Shown piece after piece: positions 44,030-53,544 of a stretch of DNA of 64,000 nt; position 1 is the stretch's first letter, and each line of letters opens with the position of its first letter. The position numbers and the translations under genes are program-made. Location of the stretch: NCBI RefSeq assembly GCF_010078235.1, contig NZ_JAABOS010000009.1, positions 62,001-126,000 on the forward strand. Direction: 5' to 3'. Below the pieces are notes generated by a model that saw nothing but the letters and a program-made list of their open reading frames with translations, did no database searches and was not told the origin of the DNA. Source of the stretch: Cognatundibacterium crateris (GTDB lineage: Bacteria; Pseudomonadota; Gammaproteobacteria; Burkholderiales; Burkholderiaceae_D).

Positions 44030-45103
44030 TCACAGAGTACAAGGGTAAGAACCCAACACCTTAAAGAAGGCTGCTTTGTCGTTCAGTTCCGCCATCGCTG
44101 CGGCGACTTTTTCATCCTGCACATGACCTTCGACATCGACATAGAAATAATATTCCCAGTTGCCGGTGCGGGCCGGACGGGATTCAAAACGGGTCATGGA
44201 AACACCATGCTTGGACAGCGGTGCCAGCAAGTGATACACCGCACCGGCTTTATTCGGTGTCGCCAGCACGATAGAGGTCTGGTCTTTGCCGCTAGGCGTG
44301 GTATGCAGGCGACCGATCACCGCGAAACGGGTGCGGTTATGCGGATCATCCTGAATATGTGCACTGACGATCCCCAACTGGTATTGAGTACCTGCGATTT
44401 CACTCGCAATCGCCGCTACCGTCGCATCACCGCTGGCCATGCGTGCCGCCTCGGCATTCGATGCCACTGCCTGCCGCTCTACATGCGGATAATGCTGATT
44501 CAGCCAGGCCTGACACTGTGCCAGCGCCTGAGAATGCGCACAGATACGGCTGACGCCATCCATATTACCGGTGCGTGTCATCAGGCTATGCTGCACCGGT
44601 ATCGCCAGCTCACCGCTGATCGCAAGACTGGTTTGCAACAGCAAATCCAGGGTGCGGTTAATCGCGCCTTCCGAAGAATTTTCTATCGGTACCACACCAA
44701 AATCGGCGGTACCGGCCTCAGTGGCACGGAATACTTCATCAATCGATACGCAAGGTAACGCCAGTATGGCATGCCCAAACTGCTTGTACACCGCCTGCTC
44801 ACTGAAGGTACCAACCGGCCCCAGAAAAGCCACCACCACACGGCGTTCCAGCGCGCGGCAAGCCGACATAATTTCACGGAAGATCAGTTGTATATCGGCG
44901 CTGGCGAGCGGGCCGGGATTGCGCTCTGCCACACCACGCAATACCTGAGCTTCACGCTCAGGACGGAATACCGGCGCATTGGTTTCTGCCTTCACATGAC
45001 CAACTTCTTCCGCCACGCGGGCACGCTGATTCAGCAAGTCCAGAATCTGGGCATCGATAGCGTCAATTTTCAGACGCAAAGGGAGTAATTTATTATCGCT
45101 CAT
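44030..45103 (-). CDS. pheA: Bifunctional chorismate mutase/prephenate dehydratase
   Basis: 357 residues. N-terminal AroQ chorismate mutase (~8-90: LRLKIDAIDAQILDLLNQRARVAEEVG), prephenate dehydratase (~95-275: VAFLGPVGTFSEQAV; FGVVPIENSSEGAINRTLDLL; NRTRFAVIG), C-terminal ACT regulatory domain (~285-357: DQTSIVLATPNKAGAVYHLLAPLSKHGVSMTRFESRP) that binds phenylalanine for feedback control. It supplies phenylpyruvate. Confidence 0.95.
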   Translation of the reverse strand: MSDNKLLPLRLKIDAIDAQILDLLNQRARVAEEVGHVKAETNAPVFRPEREAQVLRGVAERNPGPLASADIQLIFREIMSACRALERRVVVAFLGPVGTFSEQAVYKQFGHAILALPCVSIDEVFRATEAGTADFGVVPIENSSEGAINRTLDLLLQTSLAISGELAIPVQHSLMTRTGNMDGVSRICAHSQALAQCQAWLNQHYPHVERQAVASNAEAARMASGDATVAAIASEIAGTQYQLGIVSAHIQDDPHNRTRFAVIGRLHTTPSGKDQTSIVLATPNKAGAVYHLLAPLSKHGVSMTRFESRPARTGNWEYYFYVDVEGHVQDEKVAAAMAELNDKAAFFKVLGSYPCTL

Positions 45104-45468
45104 ACATGACCTAAAAACCGTTACAGGACTTACCCCAAACAGCCCCGGCAGCGTTATGGCGCTTTATCGTACATGTGTACTGCCTGCGTCGCCAAGCCTT
45201 GCCGGAACAGTTTTTCGTCAGTCCTGCTTTTTATGAATAATGCAGAGCAGGCATGGCCTGCTCCTTCAAGTTTCGATTGCCTCGCCAGTCTTTTGGTCTG
45301 GTTCAGCAGCGCCACGGTTTCCAGGTGATGGGTATGCCATGCTCAGAAAGGGCTGCCGGTTGAGGACAGAAATCCGGGACTCAGTTCGCACCACAGCACA
45401 ATGCAGGTTAGCGGCGTGAATATAAGCTGCTCTCAGGTTAATTGAGATACAGCGTAAGTCCCACAACA
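45104..45468. other. Intergenic region between serC and pheA
   Basis: 365 bp, unusually long inside this otherwise tight cluster. It holds a perfect hairpin GAGCAGGC-atg-GCCTGCTC (45245-45263) without a T tract. A 67-codon minus-strand frame filling 45266-45469 has no recognisable product and no clear ribosome site. Confidence 0.55.
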
Positions 45469-46569
45469 TCAGGAATGCGTTTGCGCAAATTCCTGCATGA
45501 ATGCCACCAGCGCCTGTACGCCTTCCAGTGGCATTGCGTTATAGATAGAAGCACGCATACCGCCTACTGATTTATGTCCCTTCAATTGCAGTAAGCCCTG
45601 TGCTTTGGCAGCGTTCAGGAATTCTGTATTCAGCGACTCATCGCGCAGATAGAAAGGGATATTCATGCGGGAGCGGCAATCATGCACCACGCGGTTTGCG
45701 TAAAAATCGGTGGAATCCAGATAATCATACAACAGCTTAGCTTTGGCGATATTACGCTGCTCCATCGCAGCTACACCACCCTGGCGCTTCAGCCATTGGA
45801 ACACCAGGCCTGCGATGTAGATCGCATAGGTCGGCGGGGTGTTATACATAGAGCCATTGTCAGCAATGGTCTTCCAGTCAAAAGCAGATGGGCAGTAAGG
45901 CAGCGCACGTCCCAACAAATCATCACGCACAATGGCGATGGTCAGACCGGCCGGGCCGATGTTTTTCTGCGCACCGCCAAAAATCACACCATAGCGTGAC
46001 ACATCAATTTCACGCGACAAAATATGGGAAGACATATCGGCGACCAGCGGCGCGCCATTGGTCTCCAGACTCACATCTGGCGTGGTGTGAAATTCTATGC
46101 CGTCTATAGTTTCATTGGTACAGACATGCACATAGGCGGCGTCTTTACTTAAGCGCCAGCTGTCACGCGCAGGTATGGCAGTAAAACCATTGTCTGCGGC
46201 TGACGCAACGACATTGACCTTGCCATACTTTTGCGCTTCCTTGAGTGACTTGCCACTCCAGGAACCGGTATGCAAAACGTCTATTGTCGCATCAGGTGAT
46301 GCGCCCATCAGGTTCATGGGCACAATCGCATTTTCGCCGAGTCCGCCACCCTGCAGGAACAGGATTTGGTAATTCGCCGGCACCGCCAGCAAATCACGTA
46401 AGTCCTGTTGGGCAGCGTCCATGATGGACATGAACTCGGCACCACGATGACTCATCTCCATGACCGACATGCCACTGCCATGCCAGTCCAGCATTTCTGC
46501 AGCAGCCTGCTGCAACACTTCTTTAGGTAACACCGCAGGGCCAGCTGAGAAATTGTAGATGGTCGTCAT
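45469..46569 (-). CDS. serC: Phosphoserine aminotransferase
   Basis: 366 residues, typical length. PLP enzyme with [10 protein letters not shown] at the start, [52 protein letters not shown] containing the Schiff-base Lys (GAQKN), and [24 protein letters not shown] at the end. It makes 3-phosphoserine for serine and, in pyridoxal synthesis, 4-phosphohydroxythreonine. Its ribosome site GGAG lies inside the last codons of gyrA; the genes are 3 bp apart. Confidence 0.96.
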   Translation of the reverse strand: MTTIYNFSAGPAVLPKEVLQQAAAEMLDWHGSGMSVMEMSHRGAEFMSIMDAAQQDLRDLLAVPANYQILFLQGGGLGENAIVPMNLMGASPDATIDVLHTGSWSGKSLKEAQKYGKVNVVASAADNGFTAIPARDSWRLSKDAAYVHVCTNETIDGIEFHTTPDVSLETNGAPLVADMSSHILSREIDVSRYGVIFGGAQKNIGPAGLTIAIVRDDLLGRALPYCPSAFDWKTIADNGSMYNTPPTYAIYIAGLVFQWLKRQGGVAAMEQRNIAKAKLLYDYLDSTDFYANRVVHDCRSRMNIPFYLRDESLNTEFLNAAKAQGLLQLKGHKSVGGMRASIYNAMPLEGVQALVAFMQEFAQTHS

Positions 46570-46572
46570 GAT

Positions 46573-49224
46573 TTACTCCGCCGTATCGGCCTCGTCAGAC
46601 GCGCCACCATCGGCCGCAGCTGGCGCATCCAGTACGTCCTGATCCGCATCAGTTTCAACGATACGCTGCAGGCCGGACAAGCTGGTGCCATCTTCCACCG
46701 CAATCAGAGTCACGCCTTGGGTAGCACGGCCCATTTCACGAATTTCCGAGACACGGGTACGGATCAGCACACCGCCGGTAGTGATGAGCATGATTTCATC
46801 GCTGGTATCCACCAGTGTCGCTGCCACCACTTTGCCGTTGCGTTCAGAAGTCTGAATCGCGATCATGCCTTTGGTACCGCGTCCATGACGGGTGTATTCG
46901 GTAATCGGAGTACGTTTACCAAAGCCATTCTCGGTGGCAGTCAGCACCGATTGCTGTTCATTTTCAGCGACCAGCAATGCGATGACCTGCTGACCTTCAT
47001 CCAGGTTCATACCCCGCACGCCGCGTGCAGTACGGCCCATAGGACGCACATCGTTTTCATCGAAGCGCACCGCTTTACCGGCGTCAGAGAACAGCATGAC
47101 ATCGTGCTTACCATCGGTCAGCGCAGCACCGATCAGGAAGTCGCCATCATCCAGATCGACTGCAATAATGCCGGCCTTACGTGGATTACTGAAGTCAGTC
47201 AACGGTGTTTTCTTCACGGTACCAAGGCTGGTAGACATGAACACGTAATGGTCTTCAGGGAAGCTGCGGTTGTCGCCCGACAAAGGCAGAATCACGGTAA
47301 TTTTTTCACCATCCTGCAGCGGGAACATATTCACGATAGGCTTGCCGCGCGAAGTGCGCGAACCTTGTGGTACTTCCCACACCTTAAGCCAGTACAGACG
47401 GCCACGGTTACTGAAGCACAGGATGTAATCATGGGTATTGGCGACGAACAGCTGTTCGATCCAGTCATCATCCTTAGTTGCCGTCGCCTGCTTGCCACGG
47501 CCACCGCGCTTCTGCGCACGGTACTCAGACAAAGGCTGAGACTTCATATAACCGGTGTGCGACAAGGTCACCACCATGTCTTGCGGCGTGATCAGATCTT
47601 CGGTTTCGAGATCGGTCGCATTGTGTGTAATTTCAGAGCGGCGCACATCTTTATTGCCTTCGCCGTATTCATTACGCGCCACGGTCAGTTCATCGGTGAT
47701 GATGACTGTGACACGTTCAGGCTTAGACAGGATATCCAGCAAATCGGCGATTTCAGCCATCACGTCTTTGTATTCATTGACGATCTTATCCTGCTCCAGA
47801 CCGGTCAGGCGTTGCAGACGCATCTGCAGGATTTCCTGCGCCTGGTCGTCAGACAGTTTGTACAGACCATCAGGCTGAATGCCATAATGCTTAGGCAGGT
47901 TTTCAGGACGGAATGCCTCAATGCCACCCGGATTATCAGCCGCGGTGCGAGTCAGCATTTCACGTACCATGGAGCTGTCCCAGGCACGTGTCATCAATTC
48001 CTGTTTCGCAATCGGCGGTGTCGGCGCTGCTTTGATAATCGCGATGAAGTCATCGATATTCGCCAACGCAACTGCCAGGCCTTCCAGCACATGACCGCGT
48101 TCGCGTGCTTTGCGTAATTCGAACACAGTGCGGCGCGTCACTACTTCACGACGATGCGACAGGAAGCAGGACAGCATTTCCTTCAGGTTCAGCAACTTAG
48201 GCTGGCCATTGACCAGCGCCACCATATTCATACCGAATGTGTCTTGCAACTGGGTCTGCTTGTACAGATTATTCAGTACGACATCCGGTACTTCGCCGCG
48301 CTTGAGTTCGATCACAACGCGCATACCGGATTTATCGGATTCGTCGCGGATATCGGAAATACCATCGAGCTTTTTGTCACGTACCAGTTCAGCGATACGT
48401 TCCAGCAGCGATTTCTTATTGACCTGGAAAGGCAACTCATCAACGATCAGCGCCGTGCGATTGTCTTTGCCAAACTCTTCAAAGTGAGTCTTGGCGCGCA
48501 TAACCACGCGACCACGGCCAGTGCGGTAACCATCGCGCACACCGGATACACCATAGATAATGCCGCCGGTAGGAAAGTCTGGCGCAGGGATGATCTCGAT
48601 CAATTCATCGATCGTACATTCCGGATTGCGCAGGACATGCAGGGCACCATTGATGGTCTCGGTAATATTATGTGGTGGAATATTCGTCGCCATACCCACA
48701 GCAATACCGGAAGCACCATTGATCAGCAGATTTGGAATGCGGGTAGGCAGTACAGAAGGCTCTTTTTCTTTGCCATCATAGTTAGGAACGAAATCGACTG
48801 TTTCCTTTTCTATGTCCGCCAGAATTTCATTAGCGATCTTATCCAGACGGCACTCGGTATAACGCATCGCCGCCGCATTATCGCCGTCGATAGAACCGAA
48901 GTTACCCTGACCATCGACCAGGGTGTAACGCAGCGAGAAGTCCTGCGCCATACGAACCAGTGTGTCGTAAATGGAAGCATCACCGTGCGGGTGATACTTA
49001 CCCATGACTTCACCCACCACGCGCGCGCATTTTACAAACGGGCGGTTGTAGACGTTATTCATTTCATGCATCGCGAACAGCACGCGGCGATGCACTGGCT
49101 TTAAGCCATCACGCACGTCCGGCAAAGCCCGCCCGACAATCACGCTCATCGCGTAATCGAGGTAGCTTTTGCGCATTTCTTCTTCAAGGGAAATCGGGAG
49201 TGTTTCTTTTGCGAATTGATCCAT
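46573..49224 (-). CDS. gyrA: DNA gyrase subunit A
   Basis: 883 residues. Winged-helix catalytic core with the DNA-cleaving Tyr122 ([11 protein letters not shown]), the coiled coil, and the C-terminal beta-pinwheel starting with the GyrA box QKRGGRGKQ (~560) and six repeats (e.g. [16 protein letters not shown]). An acidic Ala/Asp/Glu tail ends the protein. In the quinolone-resistance-determining region, [11 protein letters not shown] has Ala at the position equal to E. coli Ser83, with Asp87 kept. The gene is first in a long minus-strand run leading into serC and the aromatic genes. Confidence 0.97.
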   Translation of the reverse strand: MDQFAKETLPISLEEEMRKSYLDYAMSVIVGRALPDVRDGLKPVHRRVLFAMHEMNNVYNRPFVKCARVVGEVMGKYHPHGDASIYDTLVRMAQDFSLRYTLVDGQGNFGSIDGDNAAAMRYTECRLDKIANEILADIEKETVDFVPNYDGKEKEPSVLPTRIPNLLINGASGIAVGMATNIPPHNITETINGALHVLRNPECTIDELIEIIPAPDFPTGGIIYGVSGVRDGYRTGRGRVVMRAKTHFEEFGKDNRTALIVDELPFQVNKKSLLERIAELVRDKKLDGISDIRDESDKSGMRVVIELKRGEVPDVVLNNLYKQTQLQDTFGMNMVALVNGQPKLLNLKEMLSCFLSHRREVVTRRTVFELRKARERGHVLEGLAVALANIDDFIAIIKAAPTPPIAKQELMTRAWDSSMVREMLTRTAADNPGGIEAFRPENLPKHYGIQPDGLYKLSDDQAQEILQMRLQRLTGLEQDKIVNEYKDVMAEIADLLDILSKPERVTVIITDELTVARNEYGEGNKDVRRSEITHNATDLETEDLITPQDMVVTLSHTGYMKSQPLSEYRAQKRGGRGKQATATKDDDWIEQLFVANTHDYILCFSNRGRLYWLKVWEVPQGSRTSRGKPIVNMFPLQDGEKITVILPLSGDNRSFPEDHYVFMSTSLGTVKKTPLTDFSNPRKAGIIAVDLDDGDFLIGAALTDGKHDVMLFSDAGKAVRFDENDVRPMGRTARGVRGMNLDEGQQVIALLVAENEQQSVLTATENGFGKRTPITEYTRHGRGTKGMIAIQTSERNGKVVAATLVDTSDEIMLITTGGVLIRTRVSEIREMGRATQGVTLIAVEDGTSLSGLQRIVETDADQDVLDAPAAADGGASDEADTAE

Positions 49225-50066
49225 TGGCAGGCCGGCAAATTAGAGCTTGGTTAATTGGCAACATCCATATACAGGGTAATGCAGGTAAATATCAGCCAGT
49301 CTGCCAGTTCGCACGCCTGTTCAGGCGGGAGCCACCAAATCGCTGAGACTGCATTATTAAAGCCCCTAACTATATTGACGTTTAACTCTTGATTCTAACA
49401 TGGCTCAGGCGTCTCAAGCGGCATAAATGACAAAAGCAGACTTCACTTATTCTGCCGCCAGTGGCGCGACCGAGAATCGCAGCGACAGATGAATGCCGCC
49501 AATCAGAAAACTCCAGACCTGTGCAGACGCACAGCAAAACAACGGATTTTTGCCGCGACATCTGTATCTGATTGGCAAATTACAGAATTGAACTAATATA
49601 AAAGCCAAATCACTTTATTTTGCAATCAGACACACTCAGGACGCACTGGTAATACAAATACACCTTGAGATCATAGCAAGAGCGGTCGGCAAGCCACGTT
49701 CCAATGCATTTAGAAAGCAGATTGAAATTGATAAAAATGCCGCATCGCAGCATTTTTAATCACATGAGATAGACTTACTTACCGTAAAAAACAGTTAATT
49801 AATTAACAAAAATGTATCAATTGTAGATTACTACGCTTAAATCACTTAGAATACGTTGTGAATACACGACATATTTAACTAAGTGTTACTTTATGGTTTT
49901 ATTCATATGGCATTCGACAGCGCTCTCTATGGCAGAATGCTTCTTGATTGATAGAAAGCTTGTTTGACGAAATAGTAATGTCATCAAGCACGTGGTATCA
50001 TCTGGTTTTATGCAGTATTTTGCGCAGTTTATCTGCGGTAATTAAATCTCACCCGAGAGGAGAAAT
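49225..50066. other. Long divergent intergenic region gyrA/ompA
   Basis: 842 bp, AT-rich in its right half, with no supported gene. It must hold the promoters of gyrA and ompA. A perfect palindrome GTTAATTAATTAAC is at 49794-49807. TTGACG at 49964-49969 has no convincing -10 partner. ompA seems to have a long leader. Confidence 0.55.
49794..49807. promoter_or_regulatory. Perfect 14-bp palindrome GTTAATTAATTAAC
   Basis: AT-only centre with GC ends, 260 bp upstream of the ompA start; candidate regulator-binding site. Confidence 0.3.
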
Positions 50067-50729
50067 ATGAAAATTTTAGTTAAGCTCGTTATCGCAGCGT
50101 CCGCAGTTGCATCCTTTTCTGCTGCCGCGCAACAAGACATCAAAGCAGCTACACCTAACAGCGCATACGTTCAGGATGCACGCGGTGTAATCGCTCGTGA
50201 CGCATTCGGTCTGTGCTGGCGCACTGGCTACTGGACACCTGCTGACGCAGTGCCAGGTTGCGACGCACCACTGGTTGTTGAAGCGCCAAAAGCAGCTCCA
50301 GCTCCAGCTCCAGCTCCAGTAGCTGCTCCGGTTGCAGCACCAACACCAGTAGCTAAACCAGCACCGACATCTGAAAAAGTCACGTTCGCAGCTAGCGCAC
50401 TGTTCGACTTCGACAAGTCTGTTCTGAAACCAGAAGGTAAAGCTCAGCTGGACGACATGGCATCCAAATTGAAAGCAATCAATCTGGAAGTTGTGATCGC
50501 AGTTGGTCACACTGACTCTGTTGGTAAAGATGCATACAACCAAAAACTGTCCATCCGTCGTGCTGAAGCTGTAAAAGCATACCTGGTCAGCAAAGGTATC
50601 GAAGCTAACCGTGTTTACACTGAAGGCAAAGGTAAAACACAACCTGTAGCTGACAACAAAACAGCTGAAGGCCGCTCTAAAAACCGTCGCGTTGAGATCG
50701 AAGTTGTTGGTACACGCAACGTAAAATAA
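50067..50729 (+). CDS. ompA: OmpA-family outer membrane/peptidoglycan-binding protein
   Basis: 220 residues. Signal peptide ~1-21 (ending FSAAA|QQ); a short domain with two Cys (LCWRTGYWTPADAVPGCDAP) instead of the eight-stranded barrel of E. coli OmpA; an Ala-Pro hinge (~75-105); and the OmpA C-terminal peptidoglycan-binding domain (VTFAASALFDFDKSVLKPEGKAQLDDMA ... VGHTDSVGKDAYNQKLSIRRAEAVKAYL ... GRSKNRRVEIEV). It ties the outer membrane to the cell wall. GAGAGGAG precedes ATG 50067. Strongly biased codons suggest high expression. The gyrA-ompA-ubiG neighbourhood is conserved in Burkholderiales. Confidence 0.93.
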   Translation: MKILVKLVIAASAVASFSAAAQQDIKAATPNSAYVQDARGVIARDAFGLCWRTGYWTPADAVPGCDAPLVVEAPKAAPAPAPAPVAAPVAAPTPVAKPAPTSEKVTFAASALFDFDKSVLKPEGKAQLDDMASKLKAINLEVVIAVGHTDSVGKDAYNQKLSIRRAEAVKAYLVSKGIEANRVYTEGKGKTQPVADNKTAEGRSKNRRVEIEVVGTRNVK

Positions 50730-51061
50730 TCAGTCTCTGATTGTTTGAAAAGCCCCGCTTCGTGCGGGGTTTTTTATTTTCCCCGCCAAAGAAAACCAGC
50801 ATATCAGCATAGCTGCTGCGCTGCGCCGCATTCGGCTTATCGCTACGCCAGAATTCCCACACTTTCTGCTGAATCATTTTCATCGGTACAGGATTTTTTT
50901 TCATGCGCAACTGGCAGGTCGCCGATAAAAAATATGGCTGATTTCTGCGCCAGCGCAGAAGCCACTACTTTCATTTCAGGCAAAGTAAGCGGCTGCCGCG
51001 TGAATCGCCTACAATACGCTTTTTGCCTCTCGCGCTTTTAAACTGCGCCAGTCAAACTACC
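50730..51061. other. Intergenic region ompA to ubiG
   Basis: 332 bp with the ompA terminator and the ubiG leader. A 77-codon minus-strand frame (50677-50910) overlaps the end of ompA; its product is not recognisable and it is not called a gene. Confidence 0.5.
50747..50776 (+). terminator. Intrinsic terminator of ompA
   Basis: CCCCGC / GCGGGG stem with TTCGT-type loop, A-run before and T6 after; 20 bp past the stop. Confidence 0.9.
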
Positions 51062-51766
51062 ATGTCTACCTTGAACGCCGATCCAGCAGAAATTCAAAAA
51101 TTCAGTGAACTCGCTCACCGCTGGTGGGACCCGAGTTCAGAATTCCGCCCTCTTCATGAAATCAATCCTTTGCGCCTCGAATGGATTAACCAACGCATAC
51201 CACTGGCCGGTAAAAATGTGATCGACGTCGGCTGTGGTGGAGGCATCCTGGCTGAATCCATGGCTAAAAAAGGTGCGACCGTAACGGGCATAGATTTATC
51301 GGAAAAAGCCTTGAAAGTCGCTGATTTGCACAGCCTGGAATCGGGCGTGCAGGTACGCTACAAATTGATCGCCGCAGAAGAAATGGCCGAAGCAGAAGCT
51401 GGGCAGTTCGATGTCGTGACCTGCATGGAAATGCTGGAACATGTACCCGATCCAGCTTCTATCATCCGTGCCTGTACCAAGCTGGTCAAACCAGGTGGCC
51501 ATGTATTTTTCTCCACCCTGAACCGCAATCCCAAGTCCTATCTGTTTGCCATTATCGGCGCTGAATATGTACTGCAAATGCTGCCTAAGGGCACGCATGA
51601 TTATGCGAAATTCATCACACCGGCCGAACTGTCGCAGGATATCCGCAATGCAGGTCTGGAACTCAAAATGATGAAGGGCCTGGGTTACAACCCCTTCACC
51701 AAAATGTACTCACTCAATAACGATACCAGCGTCAACTACATGGTTGCCTGCGTACGTCCAGCCTGA
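51062..51766 (+). CDS. ubiG: Ubiquinone biosynthesis O-methyltransferase UbiG
   Basis: About 234 residues from ATG 51062, where family conservation starts ([38 protein letters not shown]). SAM motif [29 protein letters not shown] at ~52-79; later [17 protein letters not shown] and [15 protein letters not shown]. It does both O-methylations in ubiquinone synthesis. gph follows on the same strand. Confidence 0.95.
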   Translation: MSTLNADPAEIQKFSELAHRWWDPSSEFRPLHEINPLRLEWINQRIPLAGKNVIDVGCGGGILAESMAKKGATVTGIDLSEKALKVADLHSLESGVQVRYKLIAAEEMAEAEAGQFDVVTCMEMLEHVPDPASIIRACTKLVKPGGHVFFSTLNRNPKSYLFAIIGAEYVLQMLPKGTHDYAKFITPAELSQDIRNAGLELKMMKGLGYNPFTKMYSLNNDTSVNYMVACVRPA

Positions 51767-51847
51767 GTCCCTACTGCTGAGCGACCGGCTAAGTTCGCTG
51801 CTCGCTCAGCTATCGTCTGATCACCGATTTTTCCTCCACCATCACCT

Positions 51848-52525
51848 ATGCGTATTCCATCAGCCATATTGTTTGACCTCGACGGCACCCTGGCCGACAC
51901 CGCACCCGATCTGGCTGCTGCCGTCAACACCATGCGCAGCCGCCGCAATCTGGCACCTGTGCATTACCTCACTTTGCGTCCGCAAGCTTCTGCCGGTGCA
52001 CGCGGCTTACTGCAGGCTGGCTTTCAGATCACACCGGAACATCCGGATTTTGAAGCGATGCGCACTGAATTTCTTGAGCAGTACGCATCCACGATTGCGG
52101 TCAACAGCAAATTGTTTGAAAACGTGCCAAGCCTGTTGCGTGGCCTGGACATGCTGGCACTGCCTTGGGGTATCGTGACCAACAAGGCAAAACGCCTGAC
52201 TAATCCATTGATACCGCAAATCGACTTACAGGAAGCGCGCTGCGTGATTTCTGGCGACACCACGCCGCATGCCAAACCGCATCCGGCACCTTTGCTGGAA
52301 GCAGCAAGACAATTAGGAATACGCTCGGAAGACTGCTGGTACGTCGGTGATGATTTGCGTGATATTCAGGCAGCTGAGGCCGCTGGCATGACCAGTATCG
52401 CCGCCGCCTGGGGATATTGCGGCGCCACCGAACCTGCGCACTGGAAAGCAGATGCCATCGTCGATAGTCCACTGGAATTACTCGAACTGATACGTGCCAA
52501 ACTGCAGCAGAAAAAACCTGCCTGA
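51848..52525 (+). CDS. gph: Phosphoglycolate phosphatase (HAD superfamily)
   Basis: 225 residues. HAD motif I FDLDGTLADTAPDL at ~9-22, motif II GIVTNK (~115), motif III/IV with KPHPAPLLEAARQLG and CWYVGDDLRDIQAAEAAGM. It removes phosphate from 2-phosphoglycolate made in DNA repair or by Rubisco oxygenation. The ubiG-gph order is typical for Burkholderiales. Related HAD phosphatases of the same group cannot be fully excluded. Confidence 0.88.
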   Translation: MRIPSAILFDLDGTLADTAPDLAAAVNTMRSRRNLAPVHYLTLRPQASAGARGLLQAGFQITPEHPDFEAMRTEFLEQYASTIAVNSKLFENVPSLLRGLDMLALPWGIVTNKAKRLTNPLIPQIDLQEARCVISGDTTPHAKPHPAPLLEAARQLGIRSEDCWYVGDDLRDIQAAEAAGMTSIAAAWGYCGATEPAHWKADAIVDSPLELLELIRAKLQQKKPA

Positions 52526-52530
52526 CAAGC

Positions 52531-52561
52531 TTGGACGCGAAGTCCCGTAATAGGTTATACT
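52531..52561 (+). promoter_or_regulatory. Candidate promoter of ssrA
   Basis: TTGGAC (52531-52536), 19-bp spacer, TATACT (52556-52561); 11 bp before the mature tmRNA 5' end. The spacer is longer than ideal. Confidence 0.5.
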
Positions 52562-52572
52562 AGCAGGGCTTT

Positions 52573-52932
52573 GGGGTCGACCAGGTTTCGACAGGGGTTG
52601 CAAAGCAGCGCAGGGCATACCGAGGCCAGACTACCTCGTAAATACAATCTGAACTATATAACTGCAAACGATAACTCGTACGCATTAGCCGCTTAATACC
52701 GGCTAACCTTACACCACCTCTTCCCTAGGGTGGGCTGGCAACAGCAGTAAGGACATTCATAGGGAATCGTCTTGAACCGGGTTACTTGGCGCAAGATTAA
52801 ACTTAAGGTAACTCGCTACATTGCAGCGTGTGCGTCCGCGTCAATGTGGTTAAATTAAATGGCAGCACTAAGTATGTAGAACTGTCTGTAGAGTGCTTCT
52901 GGACGCGGGTTCGATTCCCGCCGACTCCACCA
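52573..52932 (+). ncRNA. ssrA: Transfer-messenger RNA (tmRNA)
   Basis: The 5' end GGGGTCGACCAGG...TTCGACAGGGG pairs with the 3' end CCGACTCCACCA (seven-pair acceptor stem with one G-U), and GGTTCGATTCCC gives the T arm; CCA is encoded. The tag frame starts at GCA 52664 and reads ANDNSYALAA before TAA 52694-52696. With SmpB it frees stalled ribosomes and marks the broken protein for proteolysis. Pseudoknot regions lie between 52700 and 52890. This is a one-piece tmRNA, and the tag end YALAA is the usual protease signal. Confidence 0.95.
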
Positions 52933-52941
52933 GAATACAAG

Positions 52942-52972
52942 AAAACCAAGCCGTGGCGCTTGGTTTTTTTTC
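52942..52972 (+). terminator. Intrinsic terminator of ssrA
   Basis: AAACCAAGC / GCTTGGTTT hairpin with T8, 10 bp after the CCA end. Confidence 0.9.
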
Positions 52973-53544
52973 GTCCGTTACCGGCTAGTCCTATTAATAT
53001 TTTGCCGACTTCATCCGCAGCACAAACTACTCCAAGCTTGCCTTACGCTGCTCAAGCGATAGCACGACGATATTCATCTCTTACCTCAAAACATTCCCGA
53101 CTCTAAAAATCTATATTGTTTTTTGTATTCTGAAACTAGGTAAGCTTGTTTTCAAGCTAGCGCTTGAAAAACCGCCATTTGATGTTCATACGCTACCGGA
53201 TTCCACTCTGAATGAAGTGACAATTTTTTTAAACTTTCATTTCACCATGGAGCATTTCCTATTCATGCGAATCTGCTTCAAATACTTGCAATCAGGCAGT
53301 CAGACTTACCTTTGATTACCCTGCTTACACATCCTTACACAATCCCCGTTTTCCTGCCCCAAAGTGCAATAGGCGAAATTAGTTTCCTTTTGTAATCTTC
53401 ATTGCTGCTTGGAACTTCCTGCGGCAGGATGTGCGCATCAGTGCTGTATGCATCGATTTACCCTCCTTTTTTTCAGAAACAGAGTTTCTGTTTTTGCTAT
53501 GTTTGTCAGGTCAAGCTACCTGATTTCGTCTTCCTCAGAGGTCT
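52973..53544. other. Intergenic region after tmRNA
   Basis: 572 bp, AT-rich, no supported gene. It holds overlapping short inverted repeats around 53143-53170 (AAGCTTG...CAAGCTAGCGCTTG). No copy of the tmRNA 3' end was seen, so there is no sign of an integrated element at this common attachment site. Confidence 0.5.

Noticed and set aside
45266-45469. 67-codon minus-strand frame between serC and pheA
   Set aside because: No clear ribosome site, composition not gene-like, no recognisable product.
46717-49104. Two long plus-strand frames (46717-48117 and 48154-49104) opposite gyrA
   Set aside because: Antisense shadows of a high-bias gene; His/Arg/Gln-rich translations with no family marks.
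49964-50001. ompA promoter TTGACG with TATCAT
   Set aside because: The spacing is 26 bp, too long for a sigma-70 promoter.
50677-50910. 77-codon minus-strand frame across the ompA end and terminator
   Set aside because: Runs through the ompA terminator and coding end; the middle looks slightly protein-like, but there is no family or start evidence.
52573-53544. tmRNA 3' end as attachment site of an integrated element
   Set aside because: No integrase gene and no second copy of the tmRNA 3' end was seen downstream.
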